Shown: positions 33,342-46,990, counted from the stretch's first letter. The stretch is DNA of 64,000 nt from Euglena gracilis (GCA_039621445.1 CP154956.1:496001-560000), one strand, 5' to 3'. Numbers and translations are program-made. Notes: a model not told the origin generated them from the letters alone.

Positions 33342-34656
33342 TGTTTCGTCCAAGGGCACCACCCAATTCCACTGAATGGTCCTTCGAACTCAGGGCGTAG
33401 GATCGTTAAACTCTTGCCCCTGCGGCAGCCCTTTTCAATGTGCTTCCTCCCTTTTTCTTGGGCACAGCACTGTCAAGCCATTTGAACCAGGAAATAAGGA
33501 TCCGCCCAGTTCATAACCAGAAGCGTAGGGGCACAAAAAAGGCAAAACCCCAGAATGAGAGCACATCCCCCAACACCCCCCTACTCAAAACCGTAGCCGA
33601 CTCCAAAACGGAGGCACGATTTGACAGGAAAAATTAGGGTGTGCTCGAAAATGTTTTCTTTTCCCCAATTGGTCACCCAGCGAAGAGGTCAGACACAGTG
33701 CACTCTGGGCTTTGGCATGGCTTCGGGGAACGGCCTTTTGAGCACAGGACCCCTACTCACCCAGCCTCAGCACACAGATGCGAACAAAAACACAAGCATA
33801 GGAAGTAGAGGTAGTCCAGGAACTTCAGATCAACTGTAAATCCCATCCAAACACCTCTCCAGGCACCCCTCAAGGGTCCTCTTCCTGGCTTTTCGCTTTG
33901 CAGACTTAGACATCTTCAGCTCAAAACTTGCCACTTGCATTTCCTCAGCAGCAATTTCTGTGAGTCGACAATGTTCCGGTCGGCCACAGACATAAACAGC
34001 CAGCACATCCCATTTCAATGCACCAGCTGGACAGGCATCAAGCCAAAAAAACTCACTGCCTCCTGGAAATACAAGTCCACGAATGACCATAGACATCAAG
34101 TCTTCAAACCAAATTGCGGTGGGCCATTTTGGAGCAATGATGATCCCATGTGCCTGATCTTCTTGCCATTTCCAAATAACATCCTTCAATCTTGAGAATG
34201 GTGGATTGGCCCAAATCACATCATCTGACCAACTTCTTCGGAATGCATCTTCAATCTCTGGGGAATCGGGTCCCCAAAATCTGGGGAATCTTCTGGTTGC
34301 CAGCTTGCTGAAAGCATCAACGTCTGGAGTCACTTCCAACTTCTGGCAAATCAATTTGACCAGCTGACCATCAACGTGATAGTCTTCTGACTTTGGCTGC
34401 TGCAGGCTGCCTCTGTCTACCATGTTTCGTCCAAGGGCACCACCCAATTCCACTGAATGGTCCTTCGAACTCAGGGCGTAGGATCGTTAAACTCTTGCCC
34501 CTGCGGCAGCCCTTTTCAATGTGCTTCTTCCCTTTTTCTTGGGCACAGCACTGTCAAGCCATTTGAACCAGGAAATCAGGATCCGCCCAGTTCATAACCA
34601 GAAGCGTAGGGGCACAAAAAAGGCAAAACCCCAGAATGAGAGCACATCCCCCAACA
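33342..34656 (-). mobile_element. Complete small LTR retrotransposon (1,315 bp)
   Basis: Two 234-bp direct repeats (33342-33575 and 34423-34656) differ at two positions. Read on the minus strand each starts TGTTGGGGG and ends GAAACA (TG...CA). GGAG flanks both outer edges (33338-33341, 34657-34660), a 4-bp target duplication. Directly after the 5' LTR is TGGTAGACAGAGGC, close to the complement of initiator Met tRNA. Directly before the 3' LTR is AGTAGGGGGG, a polypurine tract. Near-identical LTRs mean a recent insertion. The 847-bp interior has one ORF and no gag, protease, RT or integrase, so it must be mobilised in trans. Confidence 0.88.
33830..34423 (-). CDS. LTR-element ORF with DIRS/Dam-like NPPF domain (197 aa)
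   Basis: The ATG overlaps the LTR/primer-site junction (34423-34421). The protein has PDVDAFSKLATRRFPRFWG (from residue 33), an Asp-Ala-Phe and Trp, WANPPF at 71-76 and IIIAPKWP near 94-101, then a basic C-terminus (KSAKRKARKR). This order (D.FA.....PRF, W....A.PPF, ...AP.WP...WF) matches the segment of DIRS-type and algal retroelements after RNase H, usually linked to Dam-like N6-adenine methyltransferases. Catalytic competence is not shown. It is the only gene of the element. An in-frame stop in the LTR ends the upstream frame. Confidence 0.65.
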   Translation of the reverse strand: MVDRGSLQQPKSEDYHVDGQLVKLICQKLEVTPDVDAFSKLATRRFPRFWGPDSPEIEDAFRRSWSDDVIWANPPFSRLKDVIWKWQEDQAHGIIIAPKWPTAIWFEDLMSMVIRGLVFPGGSEFFWLDACPAGALKWDVLAVYVCGRPEHCRLTEIAAEEMQVASFELKMSKSAKRKARKRTLEGCLERCLDGIYS

Positions 34657-34659
34657 GGA

Positions 34660-36230
34660 GCTGGCGATTCTTGGGGAGAGCCCCCTTCCTTGAGCCCCTC
34701 GAGGGTTGATGCCTTATGGGGGATGGCCGGGCGGGCTCACTTGGTGTTTGTGCTTCGCCCTCGGTGTCCCGTCCTACCCTCTCGGTCGGGGGGGGAGCGG
34801 ATGCCTCATTGTCCCCAAAAAATAAGGCGACCTCACTCAATGTCTCGTACTACCTCGGGCAAGCCGACCATGGAGGAAGGGACACCGAGGGCGAAGCACA
34901 AAGACATTTTGAGGGGGGCTGGAGGGGAAAAAGAACAGGTCCACCATGGGGGGAGGGGTCCTTCGTGAGGACAACATGCTCCTTTAAAAAGGTGACAGGG
35001 AAGATTTTGGGAATTTCTGGTAAATGATATCTTTTGAACGACAAGAAAACACCATCGTTGAATCTCCGAAGCGTCCTGCGCTTCCGCCATCGGGAAAATA
35101 ATAGCCGCCAATGCCGTAAGGAGCCTAGCCTTCAAAAAAAATATTCACCTTCAAAAAAAGCAGGAAAACAGGGCGTAGCGCCACTTAAGGAAGTTGCGGA
35201 GCCCGAGGTGCCCTGGGGGGTACGCCACTTACGTTCGAGGCGCCGGGACACAGCGGCCGGTTCAAGGCCGTATTCAGGGAAGGAGGTTTTTCGGCAGTCG
35301 GTCGGCTATTAGAAGGGTCGGTGGTTGGGCCGCGATCAGGTGGCACCTAGTCGCGTAGGCGCCTCGCTCGGGATAAGTAGGCGGGACTAGCTCTCCGTGG
35401 AGGAAAACCGGCAAGAGAGGGAGGGGCGCCGAGGTTGACGCACAAAGACCTTTCCGGCGACCAAGGCGGGGCAGGTGCCAAAAAACTAGGTGAAGGTGAC
35501 TAGGTGACTAGGTGAAGGGTCAGCGATTGGCCTGCGAGTGTTTTTTTGGGGGGGGGGCTCGTTCAGTTTGAAGCCGCCGAGTGGACGGGATGGAGCCGGC
35601 GCCGCAAGGAGGGGGGGGCGTCGAAGTCTTTCAGGGGGCGACCGACTGGCCGGTAGGGCCACGCTTAGATTAAGTTGGGGGGCTCTTGGTGGTCGACCGA
35701 GCCCCAGGGGCCTCAAATTTCTTTGGAAGTTTGCGCTGGCGTGCTGGCGGGGGGGGCCGGTTTTTGGCCCTGTGTCTCAAATAGTGAGCTTTGAAGGCGC
35801 ACAAAAAAAGACCGCGCGCTCTTGGATCACGGCGCCGGCGGGCTCGTTCATGCCGGCGTCCCTCTTTCCCCCCCAAAGGCCCCAGTGGCCACCATGCCGG
35901 CAAAGGACCAGCAACCTTTCCTGCGTTCGAGGAAGGATGGATGAAGCTCCTTCCCCAAGTTTGTTGCGTGGTGTTTTTTTTTTGCGCGTTTCCGCATTCC
36001 GAAGCTTGAAAAATTCATCAGGAGGTCCTTTCCCCACCGCTTTCCCCCCCTTTCTTCCATGCTGGCGGTCAGGGGGTTCTTTCAGGGATTTCTTGGAAGG
36101 GAGTTGTTGCTGGGCGTGGAGGGAAACCAAAGTGGAAAGGGAAAAGGGCAAGAGAAGCCTGTGGTCAAAGGGTCACAGATTTGTGGGAAACAGGGGAAAT
36201 TGTGAAGGGGTCGAAGAAACATGAACCCAT
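34660..36230. other. Repeat-rich sequence; 228-codon open frame at 35538-36224 not supported
   Basis: Contains AGGTGACT tandem repeats at 35490-35515 and the motif complex above. The long plus frame at 35538-36224 is Gly/Arg/Ser-rich with overlapping frames on the other strand; I do not accept it as a gene. Confidence 0.4.
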
Positions 36231-37127
36231 GATCCACGTCGAAATTATGAATGCAATTTGGGACAACCTTTTGGTTCACGCTACGATTTACACTGGCCAG
36301 GGGGTCATTCCTTGAGTTCAGGTTTTTAAACATGTGACCCAAGAGTCAATGCCTTTTTTGAAAACTATCAGTTGGGGTCACTTCAGCTGCTCATGCTGAA
36401 ATAGTTCAGAATCTGTGGTTTGATGCTTATTGGTCAGATAGAAAATGGGCGATTCTGGTTACCCCTCCAAATCCAAATGTCAAACCCAGTGTCCACCAGA
36501 ACTAACCTCCCAAATAACACCCCCAAATAACACCCCCCCCAAATAACCCCCCCCCCTCGGGGGCCGATTTCGAGCGCCCAAATAACACACACCCCTGTTT
36601 TCCATTGGTTTTCCATGTAAAAATAACACCCCCCAAATAACACCCCCCCTTGGGGCCCCAGCCCGGGTGCTTAAATCACACACCGGGGTTTGAAGCATGG
36701 GACTTGTCACATTACCCCCCCCCCAGAATCAAGGCAAATTTAATAATAATAAATGAAATCTGAAACCAGAAATTTGGGATCTCGGCCAAAACAATTAAAG
36801 AAAATGGTTGTATGCATGAATGAACAAATAAAGCAATAAACAAACAAACAAACAAATAAATGCATGAATAATGAATATGAATATGAATATGAATGAATGA
36901 ATGAATGAATTATAAATAAAGCAATAAACAAAACTAATAAAAAATAATAAATAATGCAAATAATATAATGATGATAAAACTCACCCAAAATATTGCCACA
37001 TGGCAACATTCCCTGTCCGGCATTGGTTACAAGACAAAATGGCACATGACAAACACACATACAAGGGAAGAGGATGCACCGACAGGCGCCAAATCGAGAG
37101 GACGGCAACCACATCGTTGGGAACCTC
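36231..37127. other. Family B-like repeats then A-rich low complexity
   Basis: 36505-36715 holds five AAATAACACCCCCC words and a family-B-like GATTTCGAGCGCC. 36830-36970 is AATGAATGAAT and AAACAAACAAA low complexity. No gene. Confidence 0.5.
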
Positions 37128-39609
<2,482 letters not shown>

Positions 39610-40791
39610 GCACACCCACCCAGGGGGGCCGCACATCTGCCCAACAAACACCCGCCTGCTTCCACCCCGGGGGCTCCCCGTTGGGGCGTTGAGGCTGTCG
39701 GCCAGGCTGGTGTTTCTGCTGCAGCCCCTCCGGGAATGTCCCCGCCTCCAATACAATCCTCCTCTCCCCAACCGGCGATGTCAGCCGCGGTCCCGATACC
39801 ACCTGGTACATCTGCCAACCTGCATGCTGGAGACGTCCAGGGGGGTGACGGTGACCGAGCCCTCTTGTGGGAGGTGGGAAGGGACCGAGGCCAGCCTGAT
39901 TCCCTGGGGGACGCCTCAGTGTCTCTCCCGGCTTCCCCGCCCAGGCTGGCCTGTCGATCGCCGGCTTTTCTGGATCTTTCACTCCCCACCCCTGTCCTGG
40001 AGCCACTCCCACCCCCACCACCGCCGGGGGAAGATACCCCGGCCATCCACGATGGTGCATCCTCCCAGCACCATGCTGAGGCAGACCAGACCTCCACAAC
40101 AGCTCCACCGGTGCCAGCCATCCGTGAGGTCTACCAGGAACGGGTGGTCCTGGTGGACCGACCGGTGATCGTGGAGAGGCAGGTACCCGTTCCGGTCCGC
40201 GAGCCGGTCTTCGTGGATCGCATCGTGGAGCGCTTGGTGAAGGTCCCAGTGCAGGTGCCCGTGGAGATTCGGGTGCCAGTGCCAGTTGAGGTGCGGGTCC
40301 CCATCCCCATCTACCTCCCCACCCACCAACAGGGGCAACCCCCGGCCCTGGTGCAAACCGTGCAAGTCAATGCACTCATCAACGGCCCGGCACCCACAGG
40401 CCTCATCGAGGCCCCAAACATCCCAGCCATCGAGGCTACCAATCGCCTCATGCTGCCTGCCCCCCCGCCACAAGCATTCCTCACCGAAGAAGAAGAACAA
40501 GAAGAGGATGATTCGTCCTCACAAGCCCCCTCCAAGAAGCGCAAGTACACCACTTTGAGCGAGTGGCCGAAAGAGTGGAGGGAGAAGTACGAGGAATGGA
40601 AGTCAGCAATGAGGCGCAGGCAGCCAGGCCGAGGGAAGGCAATATTCTTTTCTTGGGACCACGAGCTGCAAAGCCAAGTTTGGGCCTGCTGCGGGCCACA
40701 ACGGAGGGAGGCCATCCAGCAATGGCTCGACGAAGCAGCAGCCAGCCACATGGCCAGCAGCACTGCCCAGGAACGTCAGTCGCACGACTGA
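39610..40791 (+). CDS. Second ORF of the element, with VPV (alveolin/articulin-like) repeats
   Basis: The frame continues from the RT frame after TGA with no further stop to TGA 40789-40791; the first ATG is at 39736 (351 aa). A Pro/Ala/Ser-rich N-terminus is followed (about 40129-40317) by repeats such as VIVERQVPVPVREPV, KVPVQVPVEIRVPVPVEVRV. Then come an acidic patch EEEEQEEDD (about 40480-40510) and a Trp-rich end (SEWPKEWREKYEEWKS, FFSWDHELQSQVW). The V(P)V(E/R) repeats resemble alveolins and articulins, cytoskeletal proteins below the cell surface of alveolates, euglenids and glaucophytes. It may be a captured host segment or a gag-like structural protein. Not identified further. Confidence 0.5.
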   Translation, partial: AHPPRGAAHLPNKHPPASTPGAPRWGVEAVGQAGVSAAAPPGMSPPPIQSSSPQPAMSAAVPIPPGTSANLHAGDVQGGDGDRALLWEVGRDRGQPDSLGDASVSLPASPPRLACRSPAFLDLSLPTPVLEPLPPPPPPGEDTPAIHDGASSQHHAEADQTSTTAPPVPAIREVYQERVVLVDRPVIVERQVPVPVREPVFVDRIVERLVKVPVQVPVEIRVPVPVEVRVPIPIYLPTHQQGQPPALVQTVQVNALINGPAPTGLIEAPNIPAIEATNRLMLPAPPPQAFLTEEEEQEEDDSSSQAPSKKRKYTTLSEWPKEWREKYEEWKSAMRRRQPGRGKAIFFSWDHELQSQVWACCGPQRREAIQQWLDEAAASHMASSTAQERQSHD

Positions 40792-41547
40792 CACGAAGGC
40801 GCCAGGATCACCGGGAGGCCGACCACCCTGGTCCTCGGCACCACCACCCGGAAGGCTACCCCCCCAGGGCAGCCATCCAACCACCACTCCGGGCCCCACG
40901 CTCCCGGAGCGAGACAGCACAATGTCCAGGCGGGTGGCAGGCAGCGTGGTGCCTGTGCCCCGCCAACCCGTTCCGCAGGGGAGTTCGCAAAGCGGGATAT
41001 GCCCCGGCCCCATGTCCCTTGGCGACCCAATAGGGAAGCGACCCGTGGGCACCGCCCAGGGGAGACAGAAAACCCAGCCGCCAGGAGATTTTTCAGACCC
41101 TCCCGCCCTGAGAGTGTGCAGGGCACCCAAGGCCAAAGAGAGGAAGAGGGTGCCGAGTGGACCCCGGTGTACGGCAGGCGAGGGGCAGCCGTGCATAAGC
41201 AGCTGAAGCGAATGGCAGAGACCATCGCTGCACTGACCCGAGAACTCCAACAAATGAAGGAAAATTTTGAAGAACGCCACTGTCGGGGGGAGTCGGTGCC
41301 CCCAGCCAATCAAAGGAGCACCAGGGGAGAGAGTGGGACAGACCGGGCGGCCCCCCTCCAATCCCCGCACACCCCAACCAATGGGATGTGCTCCAAAGCC
41401 GCCGCAGTCGAAGGCAGCAGCAGCAACCCAGCCCCAGCGGGAGGGGGGAGGGTTCAACAACCACCGGAGGATCCTCCCACCCCCCAAGGGACCGGCAAAG
41501 CCGCAAACCCGACAAAACGACCCAAACCAACTCCCGCAGGCAGCAGG

Positions 41548-41578
<31 letters not shown>

Positions 41579-41673
41579 GCAGCGGCAACAGCAGCAGCAG
41601 CGACAGCAGCACCAGCAGCAGCGGCAATTTTCCTTCCAGGAGGACACCGGGGGCCGTGGTGGTGGGCCAGTGA
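40792..41673 (+). CDS. Third ORF of the element, coiled coil and poly-Ser tail
   Basis: Same frame again after the TGA at 40789; first ATG at 40999; ends at two TGA codons at 41671. Low-complexity Pro/Arg/Gly N-terminus, a coiled coil HKQLKRMAETIAALTRELQQ then MKENFEER (about 41195-41275), and a Ser/Asn-rich tail encoded by CAG repeats (41540-41630). It could be a nucleic-acid-binding or assembly protein of the element; no family recognised. Whether it is made by readthrough, re-initiation or not at all is unknown. Confidence 0.4.
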
Positions 41674-42360
41674 TGACGCAGCGTAGTGAGCCGGCACCCC
41701 CGGTTTCGCTGTGTCGGAGGCCAGGCGGGGGACGCCCTGCCGTCACCACCCAGAGCACCTCCTGGAATGAAAACAAAGCAGCCCCCTCCACCTCCGACAC
41801 TCCCGCACCACACACTTCCCATCCACACCAATCTGGAAGAGAGAGAGAGAGAGAGAAGGGCGCTGGGGAGAGAGGGGGGGAGCAAACCGGGCAGGCCCCC
41901 CTCCAATCCCCTCACACCCCAACCAATGGGAAGTGTTCCAAAGCCGCCGCAGCCGAAGGAAGCAGCGGCAACCCAGCCCCAGTGGGAGGGGGGAGCGTAC
42001 AGCAACCACCCCGGGAGCCTCCCACCCCCCAAGGGACCGACCGCAGCAAAGCCGCACAACCCAAACCAACTCCCACACGCAGCAGCAGCAACAGCGACAG
42101 CAGCAGCAGCAACAGCAGCACCAGCAGCTGTGGCAGCTTTCCTTCCAGGAGGACACCGGGGGCCGTGGTGGTGGGCCAGTGATGACGCAGCGTAGTGAGC
42201 CGGCACCCCCGGTTTCGCTGCGTTGGAGGCCAGGCAGGGGACGCCCTGCCGTCACCACCCAGAGCACCTCCTGGAACGAAAACAAAGCAACCCCCTCCAC
42301 CCCCGACACACCCGCACCACACACTTCCCACCCACACCATTCTGGAAAAGAGAGAGGGGG
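41340..42360 (+). repeat. Two-and-a-bit tandem copies of a ~510-540 bp unit
   Basis: GACGCAGCGTAGTGAGCCGG occurs near 41674 and 42183. CCCCAACCAATGGGA occurs near 41376 and 41918. The unit spans the end of ORF3 and its 3' region. The second copy keeps the Ser-rich reading in another frame (41388-42182), so the duplication shifts frame. A (GA)n lies inside near 41840. Confidence 0.85.
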
Positions 42361-43037
42361 GGGGGCACGCACACCGTCAACACACCACAGCACTTCACAA
42401 CGTTGGTGCTCTTGGCTGTGGGGCTTGTTCTGATACTTCAAACGTTGCTCTCGGCCTGCAAGGACTCGTGCGCAAGGTCCCTCCCGCACCGCCCCAAGTG
42501 CAAGTCGGCACCGGGGAGAGAGTCACGTGGGTGAAGACCCCTGTCCCTACCTGGTGAGTCGTGACTCTATGCGGGTAGCTCCAGGAAGGCTGGCCATCTC
42601 TGGGTGAAGGAGGCGGGCTGATGGGGTAGCCAGGACCCCGTCGGTGCCGGCCGTGGACCAGAGTATCCCAGAGGGGGTGACCAGCTTCACGCCAAGGAGA
42701 GGGGGTTGCGCCACTAGCCCCCAATCCGAGGCAACTGGAGCACATGGGCCGTTCCTCGGGTGTGGGGCACACCCGAGGGCCATGTAACTACGGAGTGGCT
42801 CTCCAGGTGGGTGCTCAAGGGGCCGTTGCTCGCCCGCCTGGATCGAGCTGTGGGTGGCCCCGGGGTTGCCATACCCTTGGGGTCCATGACTAGCCCACCC
42901 ACAGAGCATGCGTGCCCAGAGGCGGTCTGCCACCACCAGCTGGGCATCGGTGGCACCGAGGAGGATGGCCCGGCTGGTTCCGAAACCGCCCAGGTCTTCG
43001 GACCTGTCCGCTGTGTGCGGATACCACTGTCTGCGGA
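42361..43037. other. GC-rich 3' segment of the element
   Basis: Open on the minus strand at 42547-42936 (with LLGVKLVTPSGILWSTAGTD), otherwise unassigned. Ends at the second GA tract. Read as the 3' part of the element or an adjoining retroelement fragment. Confidence 0.3.
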
Positions 43038-43095
43038 AAGAGAGAGAGAGAGAGAGAGAGTGTGTGTGTGTGTGTGAGGGAGAGAGAGAATGCGG
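43038..43095. repeat. (GA)n(TG)n microsatellite
   Basis: GA units, then TG units, then GAGAGAGA. Right-hand counterpart of the GA tract at 37662-37755. Confidence 0.95.
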
Positions 43096-44460
43096 GTTCC
43101 GGAGGGAGAATACAATTCAAGATGGGGGGAGAATGAGAAAAGTTGTTTTGGGGGTGACTGATTCTTCAACGAAAAGACGTTCTGAATCTTAAAAACAAAA
43201 CTGGAGGATGGAAAAAAATGTTCACAAATAATTTCTCGCCAACGGGCAGTGCGTCGCTTAACGGAGGAGACCAGCTCAGGAGCTGGAAAAGTCGAGGTGG
43301 GTCTGGCCGGAAAACGGGCTGTTGGTTGACTGCCTCCTCCCCAACGGCACGTCGAAAAACTGGGCCTGACTGGGGGTCGAAGCGGGGATCAAAAACATGA
43401 CAAAACTGCAAAAAAAAACCCAGAAAGCTGCAAATTGCGCAAAAAAATCGATCCAACCCAAATATCTGCCCATTTCTGACACGTTTACGCACCAAAAACA
43501 AAAGGTTCATTAGCGTCCAGCCACCACACAGAACAGGAAATCAAACACTTCAAGAATCGGAATAAGTGATAGGGAGTCCAGGGCTTGTGCTGGCTGGTCC
43601 ACATCTGGGGTCCCCCCCCCGGCCCAAATGTCTTCGAGGCAATGGCCATCACCGCATCCCACACAGGGGTTGGCCCAGCGAGACGGCCATGCTCGATCGG
43701 CTTTTGCAAAACCCGTGCGGGCTATTTGGGCAGTTCGGTTGGAGGCATGGCTAGCGTGGGGTGGGGAGGTCAGCGTGGGGAAGCTGGGGAGCAAATCCTG
43801 TTTGGGTGCGGAGGAAATACATTCTTGGTTGACTCCAGACAGCAAAAGGTTCCCGGTAAACCCCCACCACTCTTAAATTTTTGGGTCAGCACGTGGAACA
43901 TTAAAGATTCACAAAAATGATTGAGGCAACAAAAATAAGCCCAAAGACGATTTCAGCACTTGAAAAAAAGTCACAATTCACAAAAAGGGTAGAAATCAAG
44001 GGATTCATGGGTTTATTGGGGGGGGGGGTACCACAGAATGGTAACATGGGACAAGCAATTTCCGAAATTCATCGACAAAAGAAAAGGGGGCTTGAGCCGT
44101 TGCCTTTTGAATTCTGACAGCATCATACACAGTTTGGGTGGGAGAACAAAAAGGACTCCATCCTTAAGGCTGAGGAAAAATCACCCCCCAAAAGCAAACA
44201 CCAAGGGAGTGTGGCGTTTCTTTCAAACAAAAAAAAACAACCATGTTGGATATCCCAGTCACAGATCCAAAAACCCAAATCAGGTTTTGGCATTGAAGAG
44301 GTGGGTCGGAGCGGACAGTGCGCAGCTAGAATTGAAATGTGGGGAACTCCTGCGACCTGCATACACCTGTGAATAAAGGAAGGAGAAAAGGGGTTGCCAG
44401 CTCCTTGGGCTGGGGGAGGGGATAAAAATAAGAAACCACTTGAGGGCACTGGCATACCGC
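43096..44460. other. No recognised gene
   Basis: Mixed sequence with A runs (43405-43445, 44225) and one C run at 43610. Short frames only. Confidence 0.4.
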
Positions 44461-45180
44461 ATGGAGCGTTTCAATAAACAAATAAACAAATGAAAAAACA
44501 GCTGAAAATAATGCAGATACAGGAAAAAAAAGCAGCAAAGCAAAATAGAACATTGCTTTGTTGCCATGCAAAATGGTAAAAAATATTCAAAAGAACCCAA
44601 CCACCCAAAAACTTCAAAACACTCAAAAAATTTCATTTTGACCACACCTCGGGCCAACCAGACTGGCCCTTGAACCAGAAACTTCACACTGGGTGTAGGA
44701 AAAAATACATTCAACGTTGTGAGTGTAGCAACCATAAAGCCCACACTGAGCCTCTCGTGGGATCAAAAGTCGTTCCTGTTTGTAGAAAAAAAAGATATCT
44801 TCTTGACCAAAAAAATTCGGCCACAATGACAAATAAAAAAAAACAGTGTTGCATTTCGGTTTTCATGAAGTTTTTGGTTTTCTCCCAGCCCATTTGGATC
44901 TCTTCCAGAGTTTCTTTGGGGGTCTTTTGGATTTTTGACATTTTTATTTGGTTTTTTTTTTGCAGCGTCGACCCCCCCCTCCATCGCGTGTGTTGGGGTG
45001 CCTAACCATCCAAAAAAAAACATAAAAAAGAAATCCAAAAAGATCCAAAAAACAGATTCAACAAAGTCCAAAAAAGTTGCGAAAAAAACAAAAATATTAA
45101 AAAATATTCCGAAAAGATCCAAAGCAGTCCAAAAAGCTCCAAAATATTCAAAACAGGGTGAGGAGGATGGTGCTTGTTCC
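44461..45180. repeat. A-rich low complexity with ATCCAAAAA words
   Basis: Repeated GATCCAAAAA, GTCCAAAAAAG and CTCCAAAAT from 45005 to 45150; AATAAACAAATAAACAAATG at 44470. Confidence 0.6.
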
Positions 45181-45519
45181 TCCACCGTGGGGAGGGGGAG
45201 GGTTTCCCGAGAATAAATATGCGATATACTACAGTTGGAATTGGATTACCAATTGATGAGTGATACGTGCATCACGGGTGGTACGGAGTGCAACGGTGCA
45301 ACTCCCGCCAGAGTGTATGAGCCCACACCCACGTCCTCTCACATCTTTTGGCGGCCGTCGCGGGAGGGAGGCGGGAAGAGGAGGGGGTCGTGTGTGTCGG
45401 GGGGCTGGTAGTAGTCCTGCCGCAGTTCAGAGTGGGAACCCAATCCCTGGCGGCAGGTCGCTGCAAATCGCACCATTAAACCTTGGTTGGCTGTGTAATG
45501 GGTGAATGATGGTCTGTGT

Positions 45520-45526
45520 GTGTGCG

Positions 45527-45589
<63 letters not shown>

Positions 45590-45640
45590 GGTGGGTGGGT
45601 GGGTGGGTGGGTGGGTGGGTGCTGGTGGGTGCTGGTGCGT
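45520..45640. repeat. (TG)n then (GGGT)n microsatellite
   Basis: TG repeats pass into GGGT repeats and GCGTGC words. Confidence 0.95.
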
Positions 45641-45699
45641 GTGCCTGCGTGCGTGCGTCGTGTGCATGCTTGTGCTTACCGACCGGGGGGGGAGGGGGG

Positions 45700-45945
45700 T
45701 GGGTGGGTGCTATAGGGTGCCTGCCCCCAGCAGGCACACCCCCCGGGGGGGGGGTAGGGGCCCGAGGGGGGACCCAGAAAATTTTCATTAAAAATGGCCT
45801 TTTCTGGGCCATTTTTCTGGGTCGGAGGGGGGTGCCTGCTATGGCCAGTCACCCCTCAAAACCTTTCCCCCCCCTTCCCGGGGTGTCGGATCGGGTGCTA
45901 TGGGGTGCCTGCCCCTAGCACCCCCCCCGTGGGTACCCAACTAAG
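45700..45945. mobile_element. Family F element (GGTGCCTGCC hairpins), copy 1
   Basis: GGGTGCCTGCCCCCAGCAGGC near the left, C/G runs, AAAAATGGCCTTTTCTGGGC and its inverse, then GGTGCTATGGGGTGCCTGCC at the right. A related segment lies at 49735-50035. Confidence 0.45.
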
Positions 45946-45959
45946 CACAAGCCTGGTCG

Positions 45960-46074
45960 TGTGTGTGTGTGTGTGTGTTTAGTGTGAGTTTGCTGTGTGT
46001 GCGTCCGTGCGTGCATGCATGTGTGCATGTTTGTTTGTATGTGTTGTCTCTCTCTCTGTGTGCGTGCGCGTGTG

Positions 46075-46138
<64 letters not shown>

Positions 46139-46150
46139 TGTGTGTGTGTG
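45960..46150. repeat. (TG)n and (CGTG)n microsatellites
   Basis: TG at 45960-45980 and CGTG units at 46075-46140, with GTGTGCATGTTTG between. Confidence 0.93.
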
Positions 46151-46761
46151 GACAAATTCCGGAATGGCACACAGGCACACAAATCTACAGACTTTGCTGC
46201 ACAGACGCACGCGTGTTGCAGACAGCGGAGTGGATGCATGTTTCACTTCACTTTTGTCTGTGCACATGTGTGTGTGTGCGCGCACGCACACACACACACA
46301 ACTCTGCATCCTCTATCTGCTTTGAAATTGAACCCCCAAGAAACTACCACCTGAGCTGCAAATAGGGGGGAGCTGGATAATTTGTGGCGGAACACTAACC
46401 CTAACCCCAACCTCAAACATAACCACTCATCAGGCATGACAATGTCCGGGGTGGGAGGCTAGGTAGGTGTATGCCAGTCATCACACGGTATGAGGCAGCA
46501 GCCAGGGCGAGAGTGTGTGGCCCCAGACCCAAAGAAGAAGCTGGAGGACGACGGACCGGGCGCCGGACCTGATAGTGGGGCATGGGTTACCCGGGGACTG
46601 CATCTCACGCGGAAACTCTGAGGGTGCTCTGTGCGCACACACTTTTTCTTTGCACACACCACAACAGAAGTCCGCAAAAAAAACAACAACAACGCAATGC
46701 ATTTTTGGGTTGGATTGGCTGACCTTACTTTTTCGGCCTCCGTGCACATGTGCGTGTCTTG

Positions 46762-46836
<75 letters not shown>

Positions 46837-46840
46837 CGTG
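46762..46840. repeat. (TG)n microsatellite
   Basis: About 33 TG units ending in GCGCGCGC. Confidence 0.97.
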
Positions 46841-46990
46841 CATGGGAGTGAGGCTTCTTTTTGACAACAATGGGGGGGGGCCTTGTGCTACCCAGCATGG
46901 ACACCCTTCCCCCCGGGGGGGGGGGGGTGTTGGTTTTGGGTCCAGCTGGGGCCGACCCAGCAAACGTCCCTTGAAAATGGCCATTTTCAG

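Larger units (their letters stand above)
33225..35470. repeat. Dispersed CTTTGTGCTTCGCCC...GGTGTCCC motif in both orientations
   Basis: The roughly 30-bp motif TTTGTGCTTCGCCC(A/T)CGGTGTCCC is direct at 33230 and 34747, inverted at 34874-34903, and a diverged inverted form lies near 35425-35450. It marks an older repeat complex into which the LTR element inserted. Confidence 0.65.

Noticed and set aside
35538-36224. 228-codon plus-strand ORF
   Set aside because: Composition-driven, with competing frames on the other strand and no motif or splice evidence.
46388-46425. AACCCTAACCCC resembling telomeric repeat
   Set aside because: Only two units, irregular, inside ordinary sequence.
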